A stretch of 64,000 bases of DNA, from NCBI GenBank assembly GCA_948567375.1, contig OX419761.1:36742243-36806242 (forward strand), in the 5' to 3' direction. A program made the position numbers and the translations under genes. The stretch comes from Lunularia cruciata. Its lineage: Eukaryota > Streptophyta > Marchantiopsida > Lunulariales > Lunulariaceae. Shown in pieces: positions 36,001 to 48,060 of this stretch. The notes below the pieces were generated by a model. That model saw only the letters and a list, made by a program, of their open reading frames with translations. It did not search any database and was not told the origin of the DNA. Each line of letters begins with the position of its first letter. Position 1 is the stretch's first letter.

Positions 36001-36980
36001 ATGTTGATGTTCAATCTCATGAATATCTAGTTGTGAAAATCTCATGTGTGATGTCTATGCCACAAACCTCAAACCTTCAAAGCCTCAAAATGCCAAACAC
36101 CAAGTAAAAATATGCATTTATAATGCATCTTTACTCATCTCATTAATCCACTTAGTCAAATCTTTGTATTGACAAATGTATCAGGAATTAGGTAAGATAC
36201 GTGAGACTTTCACTACAAGAAAAAGTAGAAGTCTCATCCCTTTACATATTTTAATAAGTTAGCCTAATTTGCTACTATATATAAGCTCAACTAACTTTAG
36301 CTAATTCTAACTAAATCAACCTTGATAAACTAAAGCTAATAATGACCATCTTCAGCAACCTTTACTTAAAAAATCTAGTCAGCAGCTTATAATTATAAAA
36401 GTAACATAATACAACAAATAATGATTAAAATAATTAGGTGCATTTTTATTACTTTTTAATAGGTAAAAAATACACATGATGATATTCTTTACTTCAAACT
36501 ATAAGATAGAGGTTTAATCATATGCAAGACTTTTTATCTTCACCACCATAATGGAGTTAATTTTTTATTCTCCATCTAAAAGATTTTTTACCTTCTTAAG
36601 CTCATAAATCTAATTAGAACTCCATCATAGTCATAAATATTAGTTGACTATTACAATATTAATTTTGGCAAAAGAATTTTAAGGTTTGGGTATGTATGCT
36701 TAATGAGAGAATCAATATAACTACCAAGCAATATTCCTACTCCTTATTAGTTATATATGAGATTTTGGAAGATGTTTTGAATCTTGAGATATGTTGCTAC
36801 AAAGATAAATCTGATAAGTTGTAATAAAGCCAAAATTGCAATAGAACATAAGAGCTCATCACATCCACCATAGGATGGTGCATTTATGTTTTCAAGATTG
36901 TGTATTTTAGGCTTTTTTATGATCTAATACAATTCATTAAATGATGTAAGGTGTTAAAAATTTTCATCTAAAAATATGTA
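33062..36980. other. No gene recognised; AT-rich, CpG-free
   Basis: Nearly 4 kb without a named feature. Positions 35101-35640 contain no CpG at all. Reading frames are at most 62 codons. Some minus-strand stretches (33900-36100) look like ruined retroelement coding DNA but could not be assigned. A TA-rich run is at about 37408-37428 just beyond. Confidence 0.5.
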
Positions 36981-36989
36981 CATTGATGA

Positions 36990-37880
36990 CTTTTTCATCT
37001 AAAGGAGCAAGAAAGTATATTTTTAGCACTAGATCAAAGTTTTGCAATATTGAAAGGAAAGCTACTCCATCATTCAATTGAAAAGGAGTGCTTCTTTTGT
37101 TTTGTTGTGGTCTACATATGGGGTATATCATCTATAAGGAGTCAATACTAGTGGATCTTGTTGAGGTTATTTCCTATTAACTTGATAAATTAATACTAAC
37201 AGAAAATAATTTGATTTTAAAATAAATATCATCTTAATCTTTTTATTTTCTCATAAAGCTTAAGCATGAGCGTTTGCATGAAGAAGGATGAAAATATATG
37301 GTGATTTTGAAGATAAAGTGACTCTCAAGACTTTTGAGGAGCTCAAGTAATTCCTCTTTTATCTCCAATGTCTTCCAAACTTGACACTTTTATGACTAAT
37401 ATTACATTTTATATATATATATATATAGCTATTGAAATTACTTTAGAAATTACACTAATTTTAATAGATGAATAATTTTAATAAAGAGAAAATATTCAAT
37501 GAATGTAATTCTGCTATTAGTCTGAAGAATTTTAAGACTATATAATGTGAGTAATTGTCATATTTATGGGAATTTCAAAGATATTAAAGTACATCTTTAA
37601 CAAGCCAAATATGGAAAGGAAGCTAGTAAATAAATGATACTCTTATAAATATAAGTATATACATATAATTTCACTATCAAGAATAGTAAAATAAAGAAAG
37701 AAAATTTTGAGTTATTATCTGGTTTTATAATCATACTAGAGTTAAATTAATGTGTATTCTCTTGAGTATAAGTAACTCAAGATTATTTGATCAATCAAGA
37801 GATTCTAGTGAAATACAAGCTTAAGGAGATTTATTGGTTTGTATCACCATAATACTTATTATCCACTAGGGAGCAAAGCC
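36990..37880 (+). pseudogene. Very decayed gypsy RT/RNase H fragment
   Basis: Aligns in order with 23470-24425 of the gypsy element: TCTACATATGGGGTATATCATCTA to the RT end, CAAGACTTTTGAGGAGCTCAAG to CAAAGCTTTTGAGGAGCTCAAG, then ATTAAAGTACATCTTTAACAAGCC (LKYIFNKP) and AGGAGATTTATTGGTTTGT. It has many indels and no usable frame. Similarity ends at CACTAGGGAGCAAA (37866-37878), close to the (AT)n array. Confidence 0.7.
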
Positions 37881-37974
37881 CAAAGCATTATAGAGCCAAG
37901 TAGGCAAATTTGCTCTATGAGTCAGGTGCTTCACATTCAAGCCCTGAGGTGCTTGTATTAGGAAATAAAAAAAA

Positions 37975-37976
<2 letters not shown>

Positions 37977-38069
<93 letters not shown>
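37977..38069. repeat. (AT)n microsatellite, about 46 units
   Basis: An uninterrupted 93 bp run of AT. The Tyr-Ile repeat frames across it on both strands are artefacts of the repeat. Confidence 0.97.
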
Positions 38070-38070
<1 letters not shown>

Positions 38071-38939
38071 TTACGACACATTGAAAGATGAATAATATTA
38101 AAAATTACCACCATAAAGGCACAAAAAAAAATAACTTTGATAACATCAAAACCTAAAATGGCACCTTTCTTAGTACTTCTTGAGCTAATCTCTTTTTTAT
38201 TTTGCACATTAAGTCTAGAAATATGTTTATTTGCCAATATGAATGCTAGTCATATTTTAGTCAAGATTAAAGTGGGCTTGCTTGGACTGTGCTATCCATG
38301 GGTGTCATTCTGTATTTTGTGCAACTTCTTCCCCTATTTTAAATTATTTGCATTAACTAGTTTAAAATTAGGTAGTGATATTCTTCATGCTTGTTTTTTC
38401 ATAAATTTCTTATGTATTTACCTAAATTCTATATATCTTCATTACAAAGGGCCTTCAAAGTAAAAGTCTTCAAACAATCTAATACAACTTTCTATTTTTA
38501 ACTATTGAAGAGTTTTGAAATAGTAATGATTTTTAGAATGCTTCATCCATTTGGATTTTATTGTAATTTATTGCAATACATAATTAACACAAATGTATAT
38601 TATTAAGGAGAAGAAGACTCTTGTAACATGATTTAAACTTTACACAAGTATTACATATTCTAATACACAATAGTTTAAATCAACCACCCCAAAGAAAAAT
38701 AGGTAACAGTAGTATTTCTAGCTTACAAAGTACATGATATCTTCTTAGATGGAGTTCACTTTGTATAACCTTCAAAATTTTGGTTGTAGTTCATCATTAA
38801 AGAGGTATGTGGCAAACTATTGTTGGCCAAATGCTAGTAAATTACTAAGAACAAGTTTTTCACTTGAGGATATGAGTCAAAAATGACTACAAGTGAAGGA
38901 AAGCATCATTAAGTTGTAGTTTGTTTATTATTTCCTATT
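38070..38939. other. No gene recognised
   Basis: AT-rich sequence. A 108-codon frame at 38137-38463 overlaps the microsatellite flank, is rich in Phe/Leu/Cys and has no recognisable motif; I regard it as chance. Confidence 0.5.
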
Positions 38940-39949
38940 TAATCTCTTGGGCATGAACTACTCCTAGAAGGGAGTAGTGTCATCCTCTATGGTGCACTAC
39001 AGAAAAGGGAAAGCTAAATATCACATTCACTACAAGGTTCCAATTTACTCTTAAAGGTGATGGCTTATTGCACTCCAAAGGCTCTTTCACTCCAAAGACT
39101 TTGACTCTAAAGATTCATACTACCTTTCCCTAAAGGCACAACTCTAGAGGTGTCTTTGCATTGGCCAAATACCTTTGCCTTTGATTCTATGATACTCCTA
39201 ATGCTTTGAATGAAGCTTGACTCCTTAATACGTTGGTTCATTCCTTTGGATGCCTTAGAAATCATACATCCTAATTAAATATGACTGTACCTCTCCACAC
39301 TCTAGCAAGTGTGATCTTATTGTGAAATTCCTCAACACTACTCAACACAAGCATTTACCAACACTCAAAATAGAAGAAACACAATTTTTTAAGAACTCAA
39401 AGTCCTCTTTACTAAACTTTGATGGTAAGAGAAATTGAACCCAAATGATTTTAGGCCAAAGCCTTAAATACATTTTTGCTTTGCCACAAATGGATTTAGA
39501 GACTAAGTTGATTATTTGGAAATCTTCTATCTCTACCTACATCACACACTTAAGATTCTAATCCTCTCTTAGCTTACTCACATGTAGATTTATTAAATAC
39601 CTTACCCATGTTAGGGAAGGTATCATGTCTTCCCCAAAGTCAATTTTCATTTACAACACTTTGTACTTACCACTCCAAAGTCTTGCACAACTACAAATTA
39701 CTATACAACTCTAAATGGCTTCCTCTTAAAGTATTTATAGCTACAAAAGTCTTTGGATAACTTCTTACTCCAAATTTCTTATAATTACAAAAAAAACTGT
39801 GAAATTTCTTTGGACTAAAGTTCCTACCACAAGGAAATACCTATCTCTAAAATTCCTAAATTTAGGAATTTTAGAAATCAGTCTGCTCCCACTATCTGGC
39901 TATCTCAATCAGATAAGTATCAAAGGTCTCTAAAAACTTCTTCTTTGAA

Positions 39950-40985
39950 TGCTCTCTAAGCCCAATAGCCAATTGGTCTATCCTCCCCTCTTTGTTGGTC
40001 TTCCCCTCCAATTTTTGACCTTGCAACTTGAGCTTATGAATCTTTGCCTCATTGCTCTAAGTTGCACTTCTTCTTTGAACATACCTACAAAGTGATCCTT
40101 GTCTTCTTCCAACTATTGGATCAACTTTCACTTCTACTAATCCAAGTATTGGGTCTTCTTCTTCATTACTCTTGCAATTCTTCTTGCACTTGGACTTGAT
40201 CCGCCTTCTTCTCTTTCTTCAACTCTTTGGCCAGATGTTCCAACTAGATGGTCACCTCCTTAAAATACTCAGCCTTCTGCAAATTGAAAGTCATGATCTA
40301 CCATGGAATTCTCCAACTCACCCCAAATGCCCACCACTTTCTCATCATTGACTACAACTTGTATTTATTCACAAGTTGCTTCTACTTCTACTTGAGCCTG
40401 AATGCCTTTAACTCTCCTTGCAACTTCCTAGTTTCTTCCTTGCTTTGACTATGGTTTGTTGCAAGAGAGGTATTCTGCCTCTTGACCTCAAAGTTCTCTT
40501 GCACCATGGCAAGAGAACCTTCATTCACCTTCATTGCACCTCTTATTTGTATAAGTTTTTTAACTTGGCTAGTCTCTCTTGGCTTGGTCCTCCTTTGCAC
40601 TTTGAGTGTAGATCTCCTTGTGCATGCTTCACACCAAGGTGGTATAATCTGCTATCTTTGTTCACTCTTCTTGATATTGGAGAAGTAAGAGCTCCATGAA
40701 CTACAGTGATGCTCCTATCAAGTGGATGATGAAATGTGTTCCTTCTTTGATTGGTACTTGGGTTGTTTGGACCAATCCTTCTTCAAATTTGGTGTATAGT
40801 TCTAGTTGAAGGTCTTTGGCTTCATCTTCTATTTCTACTTTTGCTTTGGCTTCTACTTCTTCTTTTGCCAAAGGTCTTTGGCTTTGTATTGAACTTTGGG
40901 CCAAATCTCTTCTTCTTGTGGTTCCTTGGGTTGCTCTTGTTCTTCCTCTTTGACACCCACTTCTTGATTTGGAGTAGGAGGTTTT
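39950..40985 (-). pseudogene. CC-family coiled-coil remnant, C-terminal half
   Basis: The frame at 40600-40388 reads ENFEVKRQNTSLATNHSQSK and EETRKLQGELKAFRLK, a clear coiled coil. The frame at 40904-40701 holds LAKEEVEAKAKVEIEDEAKD and ends in QVPIKEGTHFIIHLIG, the conserved block of this family. The relic is interrupted upstream by the copia insertion. No enzymatic motif is visible. Confidence 0.55.
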
Positions 40986-41799
40986 TGTTAAGTGTGGAAT
41001 CTGATTAATTACAACATTGCTATATGGGAATATTGACGAGTCAATAGAAGACAGATCTCTACAAAATCATAGAATTGTAAGTACAAGATAATCTTCAACT
41101 ATGGAATTCCATTTGTGGAAATGCATAGAAAGGAAGCTCATGTTGGGACTGATTTCTTTCTTAACACTTATCTCGATGAAAATGTCTTCTCAAGGGCTTT
41201 CTATAAACATCAAGATCATGGTAAAAAAAGCTCTATAAAAGAAGTTATGCCCATATAAAATTCAAGACAAATATTTCTTGTGAGAGCTATGGGATCCTAT
41301 TGTAGGACTTACATGAAAGCTATGGGGATATGGGAATGGCTCATGCGGGAGTAAGGGATTGCAAGACCTTGGTAATGGCTCCTAATGAAAATGCTATGAG
41401 ACTATGGGAATGTACCCTACAAGTAGCTATGGGAATGGATCACACTTGTAGAACTTTGTGAGGTGACATGTATCAATTGGTATCATACAATCTAAGGTTT
41501 AGATATCAGATCAATTGGCAACACACATTTATGAACTAGATAAAGGACTCCAAGTGCAAATGTATATGTGTGTGTATATATATATATGAGAGTTAGCGGT
41601 CAATGGTGATTTTGAAAATTCTTGAATAAATAAAATCTTGTGCAATTATGGACATAGGTAGACATTGGCTGAACCACATGAAATTTGTATAATTTCTAGC
41701 ATATTTTTCTTGACAAGATTGATGAATAAATGTTGTTCAATAGAATAGCTAGATTTGTATTTCTATTAGTCTCTCAAATCTAGTGCAATTTCTCCAATA
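40986..41799 (+). repeat. Copia 5' LTR
   Basis: 814 bp, TGTTAAGTGTGGA...CTCCAATA. Contains a GT/TA-rich run (41560-41587). It pairs with 45728-47017 once the 538 bp insertion there is removed. Confidence 0.9.
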
Positions 41800-41801
41800 A
41801 G

Positions 41802-41813
41802 TAGTATTAGAGC
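41802..41813 (+). other. Copia primer-binding site, initiator Met tRNA type
   Basis: TAGTATTAGAGC just after the LTR matches TGGTATCAGAGC with two transitions (G to A and C to T). Confidence 0.8.
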
Positions 41814-41839
41814 ATTGGTTTTGGAGAGAGAGCATAATA

Positions 41840-42630
41840 ATGGCAAAAGATGGGAAAGTCAAAATTGACAAATTCAATGGTAAAGATTTTGGATTTTTAA
41901 AGGCAGATCAAGGACTATCTATACCATAAGAAGTTGCACCTACTCTTGAGGCAAAAAAGCCAAAAAAGATAGAAGAAGTTGAGTAGGACCGTCTAGATTG
42001 ACAAGCGTTGGGTGTGGTCATAGTGATATTGGCAAGAAATGTTGCATATAACATTGCCTACAAGAAGACTACTCACAAGTTTATTAAAGCATTATCTAAT
42101 ATGTATGAGAAACCTTTAGCCTTGAACAAGATATTCTTGATTTGCAAGTTAGTCAGCACAAGGATGAAAGAAAGTGCATCAATTCAAGACCATGTGATTG
42201 ATTTCAAGTCCATCATTCCAAAATTGGAATTTATGAAGATCAATTTCAATGATGAAGTTCAAGCATTGTTGCTATTATCATCACTACATGATGATAATTA
42301 GGGAAAAATAGTCATAGAAGTGAGTAGTTCATTAGGATCAAGTGATCTCAAGTTTGAGAGTACACAAGATTTGATTCTTAATGAAGACAACCATAGACAT
42401 AAATCTTTAGAATGATCAAGTGTGGTGCTATTTGTTGAGAGTAGAGGCAGATAGACTCCATGAGGTCAGAGTTAGAGAAATGGTAGATCAAAGTCAAGGA
42501 AGAGAAGTGAGTCAATAAGCCACAAAGAAGTAAGTAAAGAAGTTATGTGTTGGAATTGGAATAAGCTTGGTCACTTCATGAATCAATGTAAAGTCCAAAG
42601 AGGAGGAGAACTATGTGAAAATAGCAACAG
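41840..42630 (+). pseudogene. Copia gag remnant
   Basis: Begins MAKDGKVKIDKFNGKDFGF. The readable middle part (42008-42301) includes ALSNMYEKPLALNKIFLICK, then SIIPKLEFMKINFNDEVQAL, matching the copia gag domain. The zinc knuckle at about 42547-42590 reads CWNWNKLGHFMNQC: the second Cys is now Trp. Stops occur early and after 42298. Confidence 0.85.
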
Positions 42631-42639
42631 AACAAGAGG

Positions 42640-42922
42640 ATGCACTTGTTTGCTTGTATGTAGAGTGTCTCATAGAATCTTGGTTATAGATTCTATTGCA
42701 ACTTTTCACTCTATCCCATGTAAAGAGTTGATGCATAACTTTGTTGCAAGAAACCTTGGAAAGGTTCACCTTGTTGACAATAAACTCTTATTTATTGAAG
42801 GAAAAGACAATGTGAACTTAAAGACCTCTCAAGCGGCAATTTGGACTTTGACAAATGTTGAGTATATCCCTAAATTGATGGGGAATTTGATTTCCATAGG
42901 TCAGCTAGATGGGGAAATCTGA
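42640..42922 (+). pseudogene. Copia protease remnant
   Basis: LVIDSIATFHSIP stands where the active-site motif Asp-Ser-Gly-Ala should be, so the Gly is lost. NVEYIPKLMGNLISIGQL is the typical C-terminal part. The stop at 42920 separates it from integrase. Confidence 0.85.
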
Positions 42923-42929
42923 TTCTGGC

Positions 42930-43760
42930 ACAAGGACAAAAGTTTGGAATCTTGTATGTTACAAGAAAATCAGACCATTTGATTATTGAAAGCCCAAGAT
43001 CATCTTGCTAACATGCATGATAGTTGTTGATGCACTGTGTCCTTTGATCTTATGGCACCAAAGACTTGGTCACATGTGTGAGAAGGGTATGAAGTAGTTA
43101 GTTGCAAATGGCCAGAATTAGGAATTGAAGGATGTTCAACTTGGCTTTTGTGAACCATGTGTTTTGGGAAAGCAAAAGCAAGTTACCTTCACAAAGGCTA
43201 CAAGAGCACCAAAAGCAAAAAGCTAGAGTTAATACATACAGATGTGTTTGGCTCACCTTCAATTGAGTCACTTGGAGGATCTTACTACTACATCATCAGA
43301 TTATGCTACCAAGAAGGTATGGGTTTGTAAGGATTTATTTTTTGAAAAATAAATCAGATGCGTTCAATGTTTTGAAGCAATGGAAATTTGAGGTTGAAAA
43401 TCAATTGTGTGAAATCTAATAATGGTGGAGAGTATAGTAGCAATGAGTTTAGAGACTACTATATAAATAATATGATTAAATTGTCAAAAATATCCTTGCG
43501 ACACCACAACAAAATGGTATGGCTGAATGCTTGGACATAACTCTCAATGAGAGAGTTAGATGCATAAGACTACAAGCATGGTTGCCAAAAACATTTTGGG
43601 CAAAGGCAATTAGCACAATTGCATACCTCATGAATTGAGAACAGTCAATCCCTTTCGGATTCAAGATCCTTGAGGAGGAATGGTCATAAAAGAAGGTGGA
43701 TCTCTCATACTTAGAGAACCTTCATTTGTGTCTCATATGCAAGGATTCAAGATAATGTAA
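42930..43760 (+). pseudogene. Copia integrase remnant
   Basis: LWHQRLGHMCEKGMK is the pre-integrase zinc segment. LELIHTDVFGSPSIESLGG carries the first catalytic Asp. The second catalytic Asp is now Asn in SNNGGEYSSNEF (codon 43418-43420), while the Glu survives in TPQQNGMAECLD. Several frame breaks and stops. Confidence 0.85.
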
Positions 43761-44007
43761 TGATAGGGACAAGCTTGATTCAAAATCAAAGAAGTGTTTC
43801 TTCATTGAATACAAACCAAACATGTGTTATTGTCTTTGGAATGAAGATGATTGAATAGTGCTCAAAAGTAGAGATATCATTTCTATAAGAATGCAATGTA
43901 TAAAGATAAGCTTGGATTAGGCTTGAGGTTATAAAGGAACAAGCAAATCATCAAGAAGAAGTAGTGTTGGAAGACATTTCAAAGAATGATGTAGTAGTAA
44001 AAGGAGT

Positions 44008-44840
44008 TTGGTAGAAACTAGAGAGAACACACAAGATCCAATCATGCTTACAATTGATTTGAGAAGATCTACTAGATTGCATGAACTAATAGAGAGGTGT
44101 TCCCCATCCATGTATTCCTTACTCAAGATAGAAAATGGTGAACTTGAGTATTACTCAAAGGTAATGCAAAAGGAATACTCATTGCACCAGGATCTTGCAA
44201 TGAAGGAAGAAATGTCATCTTTAGAAAAGAATGAGACTTGGTCAATGACCAAGCTGCTAGAGGAGAAAAAGGTATTGCAAAACAAATGGGTGTACAGAAT
44301 CAAGAAGAACATGATGGAAGCAAGTGGTACAAGGCTAGACTTGTGGAAAAAGGTTTTCAACAAACCAAGGGTATAGATTACAATGAGACTTTCTCTCCCA
44401 TATTTAAGATGACTATAATCATATTAGTCTTGGGTCTTGTGACTACAAAGGATTTACATCTAGAGCAACTAGATATAAAAACATCATTTCTACATGGAGA
44501 CATTGAGGAAGATATATATCTGGTACAACCAAAGGAGTTTCAAATAACTAATAAGGAGAATATGGTCTACAAGCTGAAGAAGAGCCTCTATGGTATGAAA
44601 TAGGCTTCTCAATAATGGTATGTAAAATTTGATGGCTTTATGGCCAACAATGGTTACACCATATGCAAAATGGATCATTGTTACTACATTAAGTTATTTC
44701 TTGATTCATACATCATCTTCCTAATTTATGTTGATAATATGTTGGTTGTTGGATCCAACATGAGTGAAATCAACAAGCTAAAGTGCCAATTGTCTGATTC
44801 ATTTGAAATGAAAGAACTAGATACTTGGAATGAGGATTAG
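44008..44840 (+). pseudogene. Copia reverse transcriptase remnant
   Basis: Spread over three frames: ALHQDLAMKEEMSSLEKN-type start, KWYKARLVEKGFQQTKGIDY, LEQLDIKTSFLHGDIEEDIY, KLKKSLYGMK, then the catalytic box as YVDNML at 44727-44744, where the second Asp is Asn. This change alone would abolish polymerisation. Frame changes occur near 44370 and stops after 44600. Confidence 0.88.
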
Positions 44841-44999
44841 TAGAGACAAATTTTCAAGTTCTTTAAAGTTGTCTCAAGAGACATCAAGAAGTTTCTGGAA
44901 AAAATTGGTCTATAGCATGCTACAATTTGAACCGCTCTCCTTTGGGAAGTCACTTCAAACTCTCTAAGGAGCAATCACCAAGAACTAATGCAGATAGAG

Positions 45000-45660
45000 A
45001 ATACATGAGCAAAGTACCTTATGCATCAATATTTGGCAGTTTGATGTATGCAATGGTATGCATTAGGCTAGACATTGCTTGTGGTGGAAGTTGTAAGTAG
45101 ATTCATGTCAAAACCATGAAGAGAGGTTTGGAAGCAATAAAATGGTTATTATGTTACTTGAAAGGTACCTTTGATAAGGCACTTTGCTTCAATAAAATAG
45201 ATGCTAGTTTGGAGGGCTTCATTGATGCAGATTTGGGAGGAAACTTGGATAAAAAAAAGAGCACTACAATGTATATGTTTACCTTAGGTAGTATTGTCAT
45301 TAGTTGGATGCCTTGATTGCAGAAGAGTGTTGTTCTTCCACCACAAAAATTGAGTACATAATCATCTCAAAGGCTAGCAAGGAGATGATCTAGTTGAAAA
45401 GCTTTATGGTAGATATAGGCAAGAAATAAGATTACAATATACTCAATAGTGATAGCCAAAGTGCTATCAATCTTGTAGAGAATCTTTTGTTTCATGTTAG
45501 GACAAAGTATATTCAATTGAGGCATCATTTAATTCATGAATTGATAAATGGTGGAGTACTAACTTTGGTAGAGATTGTTGGAGTAAGCAATCCCATAGAT
45601 ATTTTTACCAAAGCAGTTATAATTGAAGCTCAAGCAATGCATAGTTGAACTTGGACTCCA
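45000..45660 (+). pseudogene. Copia RNase H remnant
   Basis: EAIKWLLCYLKGTFDKALCF, then GFIDADLGGNLDKKKSTTMY, a stop, and the C-terminal pieces TKYIQLRHHLIHELI and FTKAVIIEAQA. This is the usual copia pol end, a few dozen bases before the polypurine tract. Confidence 0.82.
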
Positions 45661-45715
45661 AAATCAATTGATTAGAAAAATCATGTATATTAGAGTGATA
45701 AGTAATGTCAAACTC

Positions 45716-45727
45716 CACGTGAGAGAT
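45716..45727 (+). other. Copia polypurine tract
   Basis: Sequence ending CACGTGAGAGAT immediately before the 3' LTR start TGTTAAG, the usual GTGGGAGAT-type copia tract. Confidence 0.7.
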
Positions 45728-47017
45728 TGTTAAGTGTGGAGTCTGATTAATTATGAGAATGCTCTATGGGAATGTTGAAGAGTCAATATGGGACAGATCT
45801 TCTATGGGAGTGTAGAAGTGTAAGAACGAGACAGATCTTCAACTACATGGTTTATAGAAGTGCATAGAATGCAACTCACATTAAGACTAATTTCTTTGTG
45901 AATACTTATGAAAATGAGGTGTGCTTTACCTTGTTGGAAGCATCTACTCAAGGGCTTTCCATAAATACCAAGATCATAGTAAATAAAACTCTATAAAAGA
46001 AGTTACATCCACCTAAAGTTCAAGACAAATATGTCTTGTGAGACTTGCAAGATTCTATTGTGGGATGGTTGGAATGACTCTTACGGGAAAGATTATGGAA
46101 TGAGAATGTAAATTACAAGTAGCTACAAAAATGAATCCTACTTGTAGAACTTTGTGAGGTGACATTTACTAATTGGTACCAAATATTCTAGGGTTTGGAT
46201 ACAAGATCAAATAGCACAACACGTTCCAGAACTAGATAAATGACTCCATGTAATATTCTAAGGATAGGAGAACCCTCAAGAGAAACACATGAGAAGAAAC
46301 AAAAAGCTTCACACTCAATACTCCAATGCCCCAAAGGAGCAACTTGTCTTTATTATATAGCAAAGAGGATTTCCTCAAAGGAATCTCTACCCTTGGATCA
46401 AAACATGGATTGGTGACATGTCAACAAGATCTACTCTTAGATTAGTTGTATGGATAGGTGACATGTCAATTCTTGTCCTACCTGGTTGGTCAAATAATCT
46501 TAACTAGAAGGAATATTTAGGGAATCTACCTATAAGAAGCTCAAAATCACATGGATGAAATACTATTGGAAAGCCTTTATCATTTTCAAGGCCTAATTCA
46601 TTTGTTTAGGCTTCCAAAATTGGCTCTGAAGTTTCTAGTGTGTTTTTGACTCCTACCATATTAGTGGAAATCCTCTTTTGGTGACACCACTATCTAGTCT
46701 ACCTAATCCATCATATATAATATCTTTCTAGATGTTACCAAGCCAAATTTCACCTATAGATAATATGCCTAGCTAATGGTATTACACTCCAAGTGCAAAT
46801 GTATATATACTTTACAGTTGGCGATCAATGGTGACTTCAAAAATTCTTGAATAAAGAAAATCTTGTGTACTTGTGGATATAGGTAGATGTTGTCAAAACC
46901 ACATGAAATTTCTATGCATGTTTTTCTTGTCCAGATTGATGAATGAATTTTGCTCCATAGAATAGCCACATTTGTATTCCTATTGCTCACTCAAATCCAA
47001 TGTGATTTCTTCCAACA
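45728..47017 (+). repeat. Copia 3' LTR, interrupted by a solo LTR
   Basis: Starts TGTTAAGTGTGGAG and ends TTCCAACA. The LTR sequence runs to 46248, breaks, and resumes at 46787 with CTCCAAGTGCAAATG, as in the 5' LTR near 41548. Confidence 0.9.
46249..46786 (+). mobile_element. Solo LTR inside the copia 3' LTR
   Basis: 538 bp with terminal inverted ends TGTAATA...TATTACA. The five bases CTCCA occur on both sides (46244-46248 and 46787-46791), a perfect target duplication. The uninterrupted 5' LTR of the same copia element is the empty site. It belongs to the same family as 16521-17067, in opposite orientation. Confidence 0.95.
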
Positions 47018-48060
47018 GTTCTTTGGTGTGATATAAGGCCTTTTCTTGCACCTCCACTTCTTCTTGATCTATTTGCTAGTCCAGATTTAGAGCAAATTAC
47101 AAGTCTTCATATTGCTCCTCTTCGTCCACTTTGGAAGCAGATCCTATAAGGTGATAGAATATTCTTCCTCTTTCTCAATATCTTTGGCTTCTTCTTTTGA
47201 TGAAGACACTTCAATCACCTCTGCATTCAACCTCACCTCTTTGTTGGCCTTTGCGGTTTCTAGGGAATGGTTTGCTTCCTCTTAGTGATATTTGGGATCA
47301 TTCCTTCTTCTTCTACTAGCACAAATTTTATGATCTTTACATACTTGGAATCAACAACCTAATACTTCTTGATTAACAATTGGCTTTTGGGTTGGGATGA
47401 AAAGTACCCAATTGGGTGGAAGTGACTAGAGAAGTTCTTATGCTCCCTCTTTATCAGCAAATTGATCCCATGTAGAAATGTATTGCAAATGGGGCCAAAT
47501 AGGTCGCTCTTCCTTCTAGCTCGATGTCCTTATGTTGTTCTCTTGCTTGCAAATGAAACATCTATGCCTAGTTGATAGCTTTCTCTTGGTACATGTACTC
47601 AAAGAAGACCACATGACTATTCAAACAACTTCATAACTCCCTCTAGGGTCACTCTTTAGGCTGGGACTTTGTAACTTACCACATTCCATTTGTTATTCTT
47701 TGATTACTTATTAGTGAAGGTCACCTTGATATCATCATTAACTCTTGATCAACAAACTTTATCTTCAATGTCATTGCTCCGATTGATCTTGCATTCGGTC
47801 TGAGTACCATCCTCCAATGTTCCTCGGTTCAATTGAAGGAATTTTCTCTCATGTCCCCTGAGGTCTTCTACTTCTTCCCATTCATCTCATAGATGATGGT
47901 GAAGTCTTTCAACTCCCAATTTTAGAGCAAGAATTCCAAATGTTTGCTTTGGATTACCTCACTATTACAACGGATAGCCCATTTGTTTATTATTGGGGTG
48001 TAAAGGATATCTTTAGGGACCTTCTTACAGTTTCTTGGACTAAAAACCATGTTTCATGTT
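47018..48060 (-). pseudogene. CC-family coiled-coil remnant, N-terminal half
   Basis: Continuation of the relic at 39950-40985. On the minus strand it includes pieces such as NWELKDFTIIYEMNGKK and VLRPNARSIGAMTLKIKFVD, FFEYMYQEKAI and MFHLQARE, a non-repetitive domain that precedes the coiled coil. Stops are frequent. The domain is not one I can name with confidence; the 'putative plant transposon protein' type is the nearest idea. Confidence 0.5.

Larger units (their letters stand above)
40986..47017 (+). mobile_element. Ty1-copia element, complete structure, inactive
   Basis: 5' LTR 40986-41799, Met-tRNA primer site, gag, protease, integrase, RT, RNase H (copia order), polypurine tract, 3' LTR 45728-47017 that itself contains a solo LTR. 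Flanks GTTTT (40981-40985) and GTTCT (47018-47022) form a four-of-five target duplication. The gag start (KVKIDKFNGKDFGF) resembles the Tnt1/Tork type. Stops and two catalytic Asp-to-Asn changes show it is dead. Confidence 0.92.

Noticed and set aside
37866-38237. Open frames of 123 and 61 codons across the (AT)n array, coding Tyr-Ile repeats
   Set aside because: Frames without stops are a by-product of a two-base repeat; there is no domain and no splice signal.
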